Notes under the pieces: generated by a model
Databases searched by the model: none
The model's input: only the letters and a program-made list of their open reading frames with translations
Told to the model about the DNA's origin: nothing
In this document: positions 33,573 through 41,637 of the stretch, piece after piece
Layout: the number at the start of each line of letters is the position of its first letter
Numbering within the stretch: position 1 is the stretch's first letter
Position numbers and translations under genes: made by a program
Source: JAJYSO01 sp964586655
GTDB lineage: Bacteria > Bacteroidota > Bacteroidia > Flavobacteriales > Flavobacteriaceae
Assembly: GCA_964586655.1 (NCBI GenBank)
Contig: CAZPGY010000003.1
Coordinates: forward strand, 62,001-126,000
Direction: 5' to 3'
DNA: 64,000 bases

Positions 33573-34145
33573 ATGAATATAGATTTTAAAGAGATTTTTA
33601 CCGCCGGAATGATTCTGTTTGCCATTATTGATATCATGGGCAGCATCCCTATTATTGTGGATTTGAGGCAAAAAGTAGGCAAGATTCAGAGTGAGAAAGC
33701 TTCCCTTGTGGCGGCGGTGATTATGATTGCATTTTTGTTTGTGGGGGAAAGTATACTTAACCTAATCGGGATCGATGTCAATTCCTTTGCGGTAGCCGGT
33801 GCTTTTATTCTATTTTTCCTCGCCCTTGAAATGATATTGGGAATCCAAATTTACAAAGAAGATTCGCCACAAACGGCATCCATCGTTCCATTGGCTTTCC
33901 CGTTGATTGCCGGGGCAGGAACCATGACTTCACTTTTGGCCTTGCGAGCAGAGTATGAGATTATAAATATCATCATCGCCATTATGATCAATATTTTGAT
34001 TGTCTATACTGTCTTAAAAAACTCCGGACGGATTGAACGTTTATTGGGAAATCAAGGAATTAGTGTGATACGTAAAATTTTTGGTGTAATTTTGTTGGCT
34101 ATTGCAGTAAAACTGTTTGCAGAGAATATTCAAAATTTGTTTTAG
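33573..34145 (+). CDS. MarC-family integral membrane protein
   Basis: 190 aa with six hydrophobic segments and the MarC pattern: FAIIDIMGSIPIIVDLRQKV near the start, VAGAFILFFLALEMILGIQI in the middle, and the conserved PLAFPLIAGAGTMTSLLALR. Function of the family is unresolved (its link to multiple antibiotic resistance was withdrawn; some members look like transporters). The gene has its own promoter and is followed one base after its stop by a tiny membrane protein gene. Confidence 0.9.
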   Translation: MNIDFKEIFTAGMILFAIIDIMGSIPIIVDLRQKVGKIQSEKASLVAAVIMIAFLFVGESILNLIGIDVNSFAVAGAFILFFLALEMILGIQIYKEDSPQTASIVPLAFPLIAGAGTMTSLLALRAEYEIINIIIAIMINILIVYTVLKNSGRIERLLGNQGISVIRKIFGVILLAIAVKLFAENIQNLF

Positions 34146-34146
34146 A

Positions 34147-34347
34147 ATGAAGTATTTTATTTATGTCATGCTGATATTGGCTTTGGGAATGTTGATTTTC
34201 AACTTATTCCATGTCAATTATGACAATATTTTTGGACAAAACAGCCTGGGGGCCGTAATTGGCATCCTGGCCAGTTTGTGTGTGATTGTTATGATGTTGA
34301 TTCTGATGACCTCTCGCAAGATTCGCGATAAATCAAATGACCAATAA
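34147..34347 (+). CDS. Small two-helix membrane protein
   Basis: 66 aa from ATG 34147 (the open frame extends upstream into marC). Two membrane helices, YVMLILALGMLIFNLF and GAVIGILASLCVIVMMLILM, then a charged tail KIRDKSNDQ. No family recognised, though similar proteins are frequent beside marC-type genes in flavobacteria (recollection, not checked). It starts 1 nt after the marC stop, so it is probably translated from the same message. Confidence 0.7.
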   Translation: MKYFIYVMLILALGMLIFNLFHVNYDNIFGQNSLGAVIGILASLCVIVMMLILMTSRKIRDKSNDQ

Positions 34348-34357
34348 TTTGCTATTG

Positions 34358-35947
34358 CTACAATTTTTCGGCATATAAGTGCAATACCTTTAAAATCATC
34401 GGATCTCGTTGGGCCATGATTTGCATATAAGCATTGGTGCCAAATAACTGCTTGGCCATGCAGGCTTTTAAATATTCTTTTAGCAGGGCTTCATAGGTAT
34501 GAGGCTTGAAGGGAAAATGGAAATCTCCCAAATAAGTTTTAAACGCTTCAACAAACTCATCGTCAATGTGAACTTCGTCTTGAAATGCTGCCCAGCTCAG
34601 ATTGTTGTAATAAGTTCGATTGGCATTCATTTTCTCAAAAACAAAACGATCCATAACACCTCGATAAAGTAAATAATCTAAACTCTCGCGTTTATAACTC
34701 AAGTCTTTGGGGATAAATACATCGGGAATAATTCCACCGCCGCCATACACTACTTTGCCGCCCGGGGTGATATATTTTAAAGAATCGATGATGGGAATGC
34801 TATCCTTATGGGTCAGCTCTCCGTCTTTGTATCTGCGTATAAAATCGTGATAATAGTATTGTCGATCTTCCTGTTTGTAAGGTCGTTGGATAGAGCGCCC
34901 GGTAGGAGTGTAATAGCGAGCTACTGTGAGCCTGACCACACTGCCGTCGCCCAAAGGCATTTGTTGTTGCACCAACCCTTTTCCGTAGGAACGCCGACCG
35001 ACAATGGTGCCTACATCATTGTCTTGTAAAGCACCGGCCACCACTTCACTTGCCGAAGCGGTATTTTGGTTAATCAATACATACACTTTGGTCTCCTCAA
35101 AATCTCCACCGGCGGTTGCAAAAGTTTTTTTCACCGTTCCTTCACGATTTTTAGTAAAAACAATCAAACGCTTGTTTTTAATAAACTCATCGGCCACTCG
35201 GATGGCTTCGGCTAAATATCCGCCGCCATTGTCACGAAGATCTAAGGTGAGCCCTACGGCTCCCTGCGCTTCCAATTTTGTGATGGCTTGTTTAAATTCG
35301 GAATAAGTGGTTTCCGAAAAACGCTTTATCTTGAGATAACCCAAGCTGTCGTTAAGCATAAATGCTGCAGTTACACTCTTGACCGGAACGAGCTGACGAG
35401 TGAGGTTGATGGCTAACAAACGATTCTGCCCCGGGCGGCTGATTTTTAAATGAACAGTTGAATTGGATTGGCCTTGTAATTGTGCTTGAATCAAATTGGT
35501 GCTGATGTGTTTTCCAAAAAGAGGCTTCCCGTTGGCATAAAGGATTTGATCGCCGGGTTTGATTCCTGCCTTTTCAGCCGGACTGTTGGGAATAATGCGA
35601 AGAACAGATAAGGTGTCATGATTCATGAAAAACTGAATACCGAGACCGATAAAGCCTCCATGCATTTTCCGTTTGATATTTTGAAGTTTGTTTTTAGAAA
35701 TGTAAACCGAGTGCGGATCGAGGCTTTTTAAGATGTCTCGAATGGCCATATTCACAATGCTGTCGGTATTGACGTCCTCAATATAGTCGTGATTAATATA
35801 GTCAATTAGCTGTTCCAGCTTGGCCCGGCTGCCCGTTTGATCTTCCGACCGATCATTGGGAAAATTGAGTAATGAGCCAATAAGAATGCCTACCGCACAG
35901 GCCGCACCAATAATTAAAGGAAGGTATTTTTTAGTGTGCTTTTTCAA
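34358..35947 (-). CDS. S41-family C-terminal processing peptidase (CtpA type)
   Basis: Periplasmic serine protease of the Tsp/CtpA family, 529 aa, with one N-terminal membrane or signal helix (LIIGAACAVGILIGSLL). PDZ domain at ~95-185 (GGFIGLGIQFFMNHDTLSVL, GIKPGDQILYANGKPL). Catalytic core: DLRDNGGGYLAEAIRVAD, Ser in TASASEVVAGALQD (S298 or S300) and Lys323 in YGKGLVQ. A C-terminal extension of ~130 residues follows (LYRGVMDRFVFEKM ...). It overlaps the dCMP deaminase gene upstream by 4 nt, so both are co-transcribed. Substrates unknown. Confidence 0.92.
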   Translation of the reverse strand: MKKHTKKYLPLIIGAACAVGILIGSLLNFPNDRSEDQTGSRAKLEQLIDYINHDYIEDVNTDSIVNMAIRDILKSLDPHSVYISKNKLQNIKRKMHGGFIGLGIQFFMNHDTLSVLRIIPNSPAEKAGIKPGDQILYANGKPLFGKHISTNLIQAQLQGQSNSTVHLKISRPGQNRLLAINLTRQLVPVKSVTAAFMLNDSLGYLKIKRFSETTYSEFKQAITKLEAQGAVGLTLDLRDNGGGYLAEAIRVADEFIKNKRLIVFTKNREGTVKKTFATAGGDFEETKVYVLINQNTASASEVVAGALQDNDVGTIVGRRSYGKGLVQQQMPLGDGSVVRLTVARYYTPTGRSIQRPYKQEDRQYYYHDFIRRYKDGELTHKDSIPIIDSLKYITPGGKVVYGGGGIIPDVFIPKDLSYKRESLDYLLYRGVMDRFVFEKMNANRTYYNNLSWAAFQDEVHIDDEFVEAFKTYLGDFHFPFKPHTYEALLKEYLKACMAKQLFGTNAYMQIMAQRDPMILKVLHLYAEKL

Positions 35948-36384
35948 CTTGCTGATAGGTCAGTGATTTGTACAATGTCGACTCCGGCTTTTTCTAAAAA
36001 TTTTAGTCCGGTATCGTCCTTATAGCTGTTTTGATAAACCAAGCGTTTTATCCCTGCTTGATGGATGAGTTTACTGCATTCGCGGCAGGGCGACAGGGTG
36101 ATGTAAAGCGTAGCCCCTACACAGGATTGGGTAGAACCGGCCACTTTTAAAATGGCATTGGCCTCGGCGTGCAATACATACCATTTGGTCTTGCCGGCCT
36201 CGTCTTCACAAATATTCTCAAATCCTGTTGGCGTTCCATTATACCCGTCTGATATAATCATTCGGTCTTTTACAATGATAGCTCCCACCTGTTTTCGTTC
36301 ACAATAAGACAGTTTTCCCCATTCACGGGCGATGCGCAAATAAGCTTTGTCAAACTGAAGCTGCTTTTCTTTGGTATACGACAT
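35944..36384 (-). CDS. dCMP deaminase (ComEB type)
   Basis: Deaminates dCMP to dUMP, feeding thymidylate synthesis. 146 aa from ATG 36384 (a TTG two codons earlier is less likely). Zinc site HAEANAIL (His72, Glu74) and PCRECSKLIHQAGIKRLVY (Cys100, Cys103), with the CKREQVGAIIVKD-like stretch CERKQVGAIIVKDRMIISDG near the N-terminus. Its stop overlaps the start of the S41 protease by 4 nt (ATGA-type overlap). Confidence 0.93.
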   Translation of the reverse strand: MSYTKEKQLQFDKAYLRIAREWGKLSYCERKQVGAIIVKDRMIISDGYNGTPTGFENICEDEAGKTKWYVLHAEANAILKVAGSTQSCVGATLYITLSPCRECSKLIHQAGIKRLVYQNSYKDDTGLKFLEKAGVDIVQITDLSAS

Positions 36385-36575
36385 GGGCAATTCTATAATG
36401 ACGCAAATTTACCAATTATACACTAATTTACTCCGCTTTGGGGCACAGCATTTTATTGTCCGGAAAATGATCGTAAAAAGATTGTTTTATAGTCATTTAA
36501 AACCTTATTGTGATAAAGGTTGATAGGCTGTTGATAAAAATATTAGGGAGTTCTTGATTATTGTGAAAATTAACT

Positions 36576-36583
36576 TAACTTTG
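36576..36583 (+). promoter_or_regulatory. -7 box directly before the HU-SPOR gene
   Basis: TAACTTTG is an exact TAnnTTTG match ending four bases before the ATG, which would give a nearly leaderless message. Confidence 0.55.
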
Positions 36584-36587
36584 TTGT

Positions 36588-37571
36588 ATGCGAATTACAG
36601 CCCACATAATATCTTTGCTCTACCGGTATGAATGCGTTGTCATTCCTGAATTTGGAGCTTTTTTGACCCAACGTAAACCTGCGCAGATTCACCAAACTAC
36701 GCATGCATTCTATCCGCCCAAAAAATCCATTTCCTTTAATCGTCAACTCAAAGACAATGACGGGGTGTTGGCAAATTATATCGCTAAAGTCGAGGGGATT
36801 TCTTATCAGCAGAGCTTGTCTAAGATTCATGACTTTGTCGATAACATGAATGAATCGCTGGAATCGCATGGGCAAATTCATTTTGATAAAATAGGTACTT
36901 TTTATACCCGAGACGGCAAGATCTTGTTTCAAGCTTTTCTGCAGACCAATTATTTATTAGAAGCTTTTGGTACAGATTCATATACTGCGGAAGAGATTGT
37001 TCGTGAGAAAACGATGAGGGTTTCTGCGGAAGAAAGAGTCAGTGTGCTGCAGGCTCCCCAAAATGAGCAAGAAGAAGGATCTGCAAAAGAAATTCACCCT
37101 GAAGCCGATAAAGATAAAAAGAAAAAGCCGGTGTATTGGCGTTATGCGGCGGTGGGGCTGCTCGCCATTGGATTGGGCGGTTTCTTGACCGCAAACTGGT
37201 ATTCTTCTGAAATTGAAGCACACAACTTGGCTGCCCAAAAGCAAGCCGAGCAACAAATTGAAAAGCGTATACAACAAGCCACTTTTGTCATGGAAAATCC
37301 ATTGCCCGAAGTGATTTTTAAAGTAACTACCGAGCGAGGGAAATATCATATTGTGGCTGGCGCTTTCCGTCAAAAAGAAAATGCTCAGGATAAACTGAAT
37401 CAACTCAAAAAGCAGGGCTTTGCTCATGCTGCTTATATTGGTGCCAATAAATATGGTTTGCATCAAGTAGTGTATGACAGCTATAAAGATCGCGGAAAAG
37501 CCGTTGCTGAACTTTACAAGATTAAACGCCAAGACAATTCTTCAGCTTGGTTATTGGTTCAGGATTTGTAA
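36588..37571 (+). CDS. HU (CCDC81-type) and SPOR domain membrane protein
   Basis: 327 aa. Residues 1-~130 form an HU-like domain of the CCDC81/Bacteroidota type (HIISLLYRYECVVIPEFGAF, FDKIGTFYTRDGKILFQAF). A basic acidic linker precedes one membrane helix (YAAVGLLAIGLGGFLTANWY, ~185-205). The last ~75 residues are a SPOR domain (KYHIVAGAFRQKENAQDKLN, GKAVAELYKIKRQDNSSAWL) that would bind denuded peptidoglycan at the division septum. The HU part is probably cytoplasmic and the SPOR part periplasmic, so the protein could bridge cytoplasm and cell wall. Role in division or nucleoid placement is inference. Confidence 0.88.
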   Translation: MRITAHIISLLYRYECVVIPEFGAFLTQRKPAQIHQTTHAFYPPKKSISFNRQLKDNDGVLANYIAKVEGISYQQSLSKIHDFVDNMNESLESHGQIHFDKIGTFYTRDGKILFQAFLQTNYLLEAFGTDSYTAEEIVREKTMRVSAEERVSVLQAPQNEQEEGSAKEIHPEADKDKKKKPVYWRYAAVGLLAIGLGGFLTANWYSSEIEAHNLAAQKQAEQQIEKRIQQATFVMENPLPEVIFKVTTERGKYHIVAGAFRQKENAQDKLNQLKKQGFAHAAYIGANKYGLHQVVYDSYKDRGKAVAELYKIKRQDNSSAWLLVQDL

Positions 37572-37592
37572 TATTTTCACAGCTGTATAGCG

Positions 37593-37600
37593 TATATTTG
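37593..37600 (+). promoter_or_regulatory. -7 box for the thioesterase gene
   Basis: TATATTTG, exact TAnnTTTG, followed by GCG; it ends 13 bp before the ATG. A TTTT(C) lies at about the -33 place. Confidence 0.6.
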
Positions 37601-37613
37601 CGTAAAAAATAAT

Positions 37614-38138
37614 ATGGAACCCAGATATCCAAGTGAATCTACTGCGGTGGTCACTGATTTAGTATTACCCGGAGAAACCAATCCGATCAACAATATGTTT
37701 GGTGGTGATCTTCTCGCCCGTATGGACCGCGTGGCCAGTATTGCTGCTCGGCGTCACAGCAGGCGAGTGGTGGTGACAGCATCGGTGAACAATGTAGGCT
37801 TTAAAAACCCTGTTCCGGTGGGTAGTGTAATTACACTGGAAGCAAAAATCTCCCGAGCTTTTAAAAGTTCAATGGAGGTGGTTATTGATGTATGGATTGA
37901 AGATCGGGAGAGTGGGGAGCGCACCCTGGCCAATGATGCCATTTATACTTTTGTGGCCGTCAATGAGCAAGGCAGACCCGTGGAAGTTCCCCCTATTGAA
38001 CCACAGACCCAACAGGAAAAAGAACGCTATGAGGCAGCCTTGCGTCGTAAACAACTCAGTTTGGTTTTGGCCGGTAAGATGGCACCCCAAGACGCCACCG
38101 AACTGAAGGCTATCTTTTTTGATGAAGCCAAAAAGTAG
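37614..38138 (+). CDS. Acyl-CoA thioesterase, hotdog fold (YciA type)
   Basis: 174 aa. Hotdog-fold signature NNMFGGDLLARMDRVASIAA near residue 27-46, with Asp in the active helix, then NNVGFKNPVPVGSVITLEAK and a later strand YTFVAVNEQGRPVEVPPIEP. Hydrolyses acyl-CoA to free acid and CoA; substrate range unknown. The C-terminus (ERYEAALRRKQLSLVLAGK) is a helical tail often seen in Bacteroidota members. The mobile-element cluster begins about 200 bp downstream. Confidence 0.9.
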   Translation: MEPRYPSESTAVVTDLVLPGETNPINNMFGGDLLARMDRVASIAARRHSRRVVVTASVNNVGFKNPVPVGSVITLEAKISRAFKSSMEVVIDVWIEDRESGERTLANDAIYTFVAVNEQGRPVEVPPIEPQTQQEKERYEAALRRKQLSLVLAGKMAPQDATELKAIFFDEAKK

Positions 38139-38339
38139 GACGCCATTGATTTCTGTGTTTATAGGGAAATCGAAATCGTATAAACCTGTGTCAATCCCCT
38201 ATTTATCTTGTGAATGCAGTAGATTATGCGGAGGCGACCTTAAAAACAGCCTAATCTTTCTGTTAAAATTACAAATCTCTGCATTTCGGCTTCGTGGTTA
38301 TCGAGCGAAGTCGAGATGCTCAATACAGGCTAAGTACTC
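38139..38339. other. Gene-free stretch before the group II intron
   Basis: No gene. It contains GGTTATCGAGCGAAGTCGAGA (38298-38318), an inverted TCGA-rich motif of the kind often scattered between Bacteroidota genes. It ends with the terminator-like hairpin at 38340-38359. Confidence 0.45.
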
Positions 38340-38369
38340 GGCATAGCTATGGTTATGCCTGTTTTGTTT
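38340..38369 (+). terminator. Terminator-like hairpin immediately before the intron
   Basis: GGCATA/TATGCC stem (38340-38345 with 38354-38359) around an 8-nt loop, then TGTTTTGTTT. It fits the known preference of class C group II introns to sit just after terminators; this intron's class is not established. Confidence 0.55.
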
Positions 38370-38736
38370 GCTATGCATGTTCATTATCTATAGGGTTAAA
38401 GTCCCGAGCGAGCTTATTTGGCGAGAATCGTTAGTTGAGGGCAAGGGTGTCTGCCGTGAGGCAGAATCTGAAAGAAGCCTAAAACAAAAGTCGGTACTAA
38501 CGAACAGAAACTGCATACTAAGGCTTACCCGGCGGGTGATGTGGCAATAGACACAGACGCCCAAAAGTCGTCCGTAATCCGGGGTAGTAAATGCAGTAGT
38601 ATTGACAGGAAGATAATGAGCTTAACATAGGAGGTCTTTCACCCGAGAGGGCTGAAGAAGTCAGCAGAGGCCATAGTACCGATGTAACTATTGGGTAACG
38701 CCAATACAGGGAAGGGCTGAATTTCCAATTAAGGAG

Positions 38737-38752
38737 TCCCGCACGTGCGGGA
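38737..38752. repeat. CACGTG-centred 16-bp palindrome in the intron
   Basis: TCCCGCACGTGCGGGA, preceded by GAG, is the same 19-nt string as in the two tRNA remnants at 11332-11350 and 11717-11735. Here it lies 15 bp before the RT start codon, in intron domain IV. Confidence 0.8.
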
Positions 38753-38767
38753 CAAATTGTAACAACC

Positions 38768-40165
38768 ATGTTGAAGCCAGAAAAATACGAAAACTCTCAG
38801 ATGGGTCTTTTTGACGAATGGGAGTGTAGCCAGATGGTGAAAGGTACTGACGTATTCAGTACTGACAGCGGTTTGGTACGGTGTGAGTGGTTGTCAAGGT
38901 GCAGAAAAGAACGAGCCTTAACCCAAGATTTGATGAGTGAGATAGCGGACTTGCCAAATCTTGATACCGCATTGCGGAAAGTAATCAGTAACAAGGGAAG
39001 TGCAGGCATTGACGGAATGAGCGTTGGAGAACTCAAGAAAAGGTTTTCTAAACACTACGGAGAACTTCAACACCAGTTGATGACAAGTACTTATCAAGTT
39101 ACAGCAGTTAAAGAGGTATTAATACCTAAACCGAACGGCGGTAAGCGCCAACTCGGTATTCCCACGGTCAAAGACCGCTTGGTACAACAAGCGATAAACC
39201 AAGTGCTATCAACACGCTATGACCCCACATTCTCAGACCACAGCTACGGATTTCGTCCGAAGCGCAATGCCCAACAGGCACTACGCAAAGCAGGCGACTA
39301 TGTGGCAAAAGGCAAGAATTGGGTAGTCGATATGGACTTGGCGGAATTCTTTGACGAGGTAAACCACGACCGTTTGTTGTGGCAATTAAGCACTCGCATT
39401 GGAGACCAGAGTGTACTTAAACTGATAGGGAAATTTCTTCGAGCAGGAATGCTAAGCGGAGGGATGACCAGTCAACGGGTAAAAGGAACGCCGCAAGGTA
39501 GTCCGTTATCTCCTTTATTGTCTAATATAGTTTTAGATGAACTGGACAAGGAGTTAGAACGAAGAGGGCACAGTTTTGTGCGCTACGCCGATGACATTAT
39601 AATAATGGTTGGAAGCGAACTGGCGTCAGGACGAGTAATGAAAAGCCTTTCAGAATTTATCGAAAATCGAATGCGATTAAAGATAAACCAAGAAAAGAGC
39701 AAAATCATTCGTCCTCACGAACTTAATTTCCTTGGGCATAGCATTTTAAAGGACGGGAGTTTAGGGTTGAGCCGCAAGAGCGAACAACGCTTTAGGGCAA
39801 AGTTAAAACAGCTTACCAAACGCAACAGAGGCATAAGCTTTGAGCAGATGATAAGCGAGCTAAACCCCGTATTGCGACGTTGGTTCAACTATTTCAAATA
39901 TGCAAAGATGAAAAGCCGTCTTTACAATTTGGAAGCTTGGCTACGCCGAAGATTAAGATGTTATCGTTTAAAACAATGCAAACGGGCGTTGGGCATAGCA
40001 AGGTTATTGACCAAACTGGGCGTTCCTTGGAACCGAAGCTGGACAACGGCAGGCAGTTCCAAAGGCTGGTTCCGATTATCAATGACCTACGCAGCCCACG
40101 AGGGAATGAACCTTAAATGGTTTAAGAAAACGGGATTATACAGCTTAACAGCGAATTACGGTTAA
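38768..40165 (+). CDS. ltrA: Group II intron reverse transcriptase/maturase (LtrA type)
   Basis: 465 aa. RT motifs are in order: KGSAGIDGMSVGELKK, IPKPNGGKRQLGIPTVKDRL, DMDLAEFFDEVNHDRLLWQL, TPQGSPLSPLLSNIVLDELD, and the catalytic RYADDIIIMV, then LNFLGHSIL. The maturase domain X follows (RGISFEQMISELNPVLRRWF). There is no HNH endonuclease at the C-terminus, so mobility would rely on replication forks or terminator-adjacent single strands. No frameshift or stop is seen, so the enzyme is probably active. Start ATG 38768 has no strong ribosome binding site, as usual in this phylum. Confidence 0.95.
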   Translation: MLKPEKYENSQMGLFDEWECSQMVKGTDVFSTDSGLVRCEWLSRCRKERALTQDLMSEIADLPNLDTALRKVISNKGSAGIDGMSVGELKKRFSKHYGELQHQLMTSTYQVTAVKEVLIPKPNGGKRQLGIPTVKDRLVQQAINQVLSTRYDPTFSDHSYGFRPKRNAQQALRKAGDYVAKGKNWVVDMDLAEFFDEVNHDRLLWQLSTRIGDQSVLKLIGKFLRAGMLSGGMTSQRVKGTPQGSPLSPLLSNIVLDELDKELERRGHSFVRYADDIIIMVGSELASGRVMKSLSEFIENRMRLKINQEKSKIIRPHELNFLGHSILKDGSLGLSRKSEQRFRAKLKQLTKRNRGISFEQMISELNPVLRRWFNYFKYAKMKSRLYNLEAWLRRRLRCYRLKQCKRALGIARLLTKLGVPWNRSWTTAGSSKGWFRLSMTYAAHEGMNLKWFKKTGLYSLTANYG

Positions 40166-40177
40166 CCATTGAGAAAA

Positions 40178-40208
40178 CCGCCCAATACGAGAGACGTACG
40201 TTGGGTGG
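40178..40208 (+). ncRNA. Group II intron domain V
   Basis: Lower stem CCGCCCAA/TTGGGTGG (40178-40185 with 40201-40208, one G-U), a two-base AC bulge (40194-40195) and a short upper stem capped by a GAGA tetraloop (40189-40192). Only 12 nt after the RT stop, as expected. Confidence 0.7.
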
Positions 40209-40363
40209 TGTGAGAGGACAGCAAAGTTAGGAGTAATTACCTACCTTTGCTTCCTACTCGATTTATGGTATTAAATCAAAAAGAGGTAGTATCCCAAAAA
40301 GTGTGTAAAGTTTATCTCTGATTCAATGCAAATTTAGACATTATTTTTAATTTCATTTCTTTT

Positions 40364-40422
40364 GAAGAATAAAGGCTTGTGTAGCGGAGGCGTAGCCGAA
40401 GCGGAACAAGCCTTTATTCTTC
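40364..40422. terminator. Long perfect hairpin at the transposase 3' end
   Basis: A 17-bp perfect inverted repeat GAAGAATAAAGGCTTGT (40364-40380) / ACAAGCCTTTATTCTTC (40406-40422) overlaps the transposase stop codon (40414-40416). It may end transposase transcription or block read-through into the element. Confidence 0.7.
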
Positions 40423-41574
40423 CCATTTAAATTTATGAGACTCCAAGTTGAGTTTAGGAACCTTCCTTTCATAAGCTCTTTTATCTCGCGCCACCGCACC
40501 CAAAAGCAGCAAAGTAGATTCAGGGTTAGGCAAAGCTCCTCTCATCCTTGTAGTTCGTTTAAAATCCCGATTAAGCCGCTCTATCCAGTTAGTGGTCTTT
40601 ATCATTGAACGGATACGGTAATCGTAACCGATATAGGTAAAATATAAATCGATGCGTGGGTTATGCTTTTGTCGGTTAAAATAGGGGTAATACTTTCCCC
40701 ATTTGTTACAAAAGCCAGTAAAACGCGCCTTTGCCTCCTCTTTAGTATCCCGACGATCATCAGTTCGAAATACGTCTTTAAAATCTTCTGCAAGCTCTTT
40801 TTTATGCTTAGGCTTTACTTCTTTGAGATAGTTGCGAAGAAGGTGAACAGTACAAAGCTGAACATCTATTTGCGGAAAGCATTTCCAAACCGCATCTTCT
40901 ATACCGGTTAAAGCATCAGAGACCACTAAATCAAACTTCTTGATACCTCGCTTTTTGAGCTGCTCAAAAATAGCTATCCATTGAGAACTGCCTTCTGTGG
41001 GGAAGTTAAATACCCCTAATACTTCTCGAGTCCGATCAGAGCGGACGCCTAATATTGTATAGTAAGCTTCTTTGCTTACGCTGTCTACCCGGCGAGTAGA
41101 GATAAATGTGGCATCAATATAAATGATTGGGTAATAATCCTCTAACGGCCTTTCAAGCCAGATCTTTATTTCTTCTCTTGCACCATCAAACATGCGACTA
41201 ACCTGGCTGGTGCTGTAATGTTTTCCATAGAGTTGATCAAAGATGTCGCCTACTTGATCGGTGGTCAAGCCTGATTTATAGAGGTTAAATGCCAATGTTC
41301 TTGCTTCCTCTTGTTGATTCTTTAAAAGTCCAAGTATTACCGGGTAAAAGCCTCCTGAACGGGTACGAGGAACGCGTAGCTCAAGCATCTTTTTATCGCC
41401 GAAAGCCTTGCGAGAGCGATAGCCATTGCTGTAATCCGCATGTACCTTTTTATGCTCTGAACGCTCCATTTTCATAAGCGTTTCAAGGGTTAGTTTTAAA
41501 ACGGTATTTAATCCTTCTTCTTTTTCTAGCAGACTTTCAAAAATTTCATTAATTTGGGGTTGTGTAAAACGCAT
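40414..41574 (-). CDS. IS256-family transposase
   Basis: 386 aa, full length for the Transposase_mut (IS256) family. DDE residues lie in PIIYIDATFI (Asp), DLVVSDALTG (Asp) and TTNWIERLNRDFKRTTRMRG (Glu), the last being the family signature. Another family mark, VQLCTVHLLRNYLKEV, is present. No stop or frameshift, so the protein could be active, but the element's right inverted repeat is broken by an IS982 insertion, which should prevent normal transposition of this copy. Confidence 0.95.
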   Translation of the reverse strand: MRFTQPQINEIFESLLEKEEGLNTVLKLTLETLMKMERSEHKKVHADYSNGYRSRKAFGDKKMLELRVPRTRSGGFYPVILGLLKNQQEEARTLAFNLYKSGLTTDQVGDIFDQLYGKHYSTSQVSRMFDGAREEIKIWLERPLEDYYPIIYIDATFISTRRVDSVSKEAYYTILGVRSDRTREVLGVFNFPTEGSSQWIAIFEQLKKRGIKKFDLVVSDALTGIEDAVWKCFPQIDVQLCTVHLLRNYLKEVKPKHKKELAEDFKDVFRTDDRRDTKEEAKARFTGFCNKWGKYYPYFNRQKHNPRIDLYFTYIGYDYRIRSMIKTTNWIERLNRDFKRTTRMRGALPNPESTLLLLGAVARDKRAYERKVPKLNLESHKFKWEE

Positions 41575-41637
41575 ATTTCTTGATTTTTTGTGATTATTAA
41601 ATCAAAGATAATCATTGTGCGTTTTATATACTTTTTA

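Larger units (their letters stand above)
38370..40262 (+). mobile_element. Group II intron with reverse transcriptase
   Basis: The RNA part before the RT has domain I features (GGGTTAAAGTCCC hairpin at 38393-38405, GTGTCTGCCGTGAGGCAGA near 38448, later GACGAACAG-like CTAACGAACAG). The RT lies in domain IV. Domain V is at 40178-40208 (GAGA tetraloop) and the 3' end is at about ...CCTACTCGAT (40262). The 5' end cannot be fixed exactly; no clear GTGYG was found and the true start is probably between 38367 and 38395. It appears complete. Confidence 0.75.

Noticed and set aside
38370..40262. Group II intron inserted inside the IS256 element
   Set aside because: Intron 3' end (about 40262) lies 22 bp outside the IS256 left repeat (40285), so the two are adjacent, not nested.
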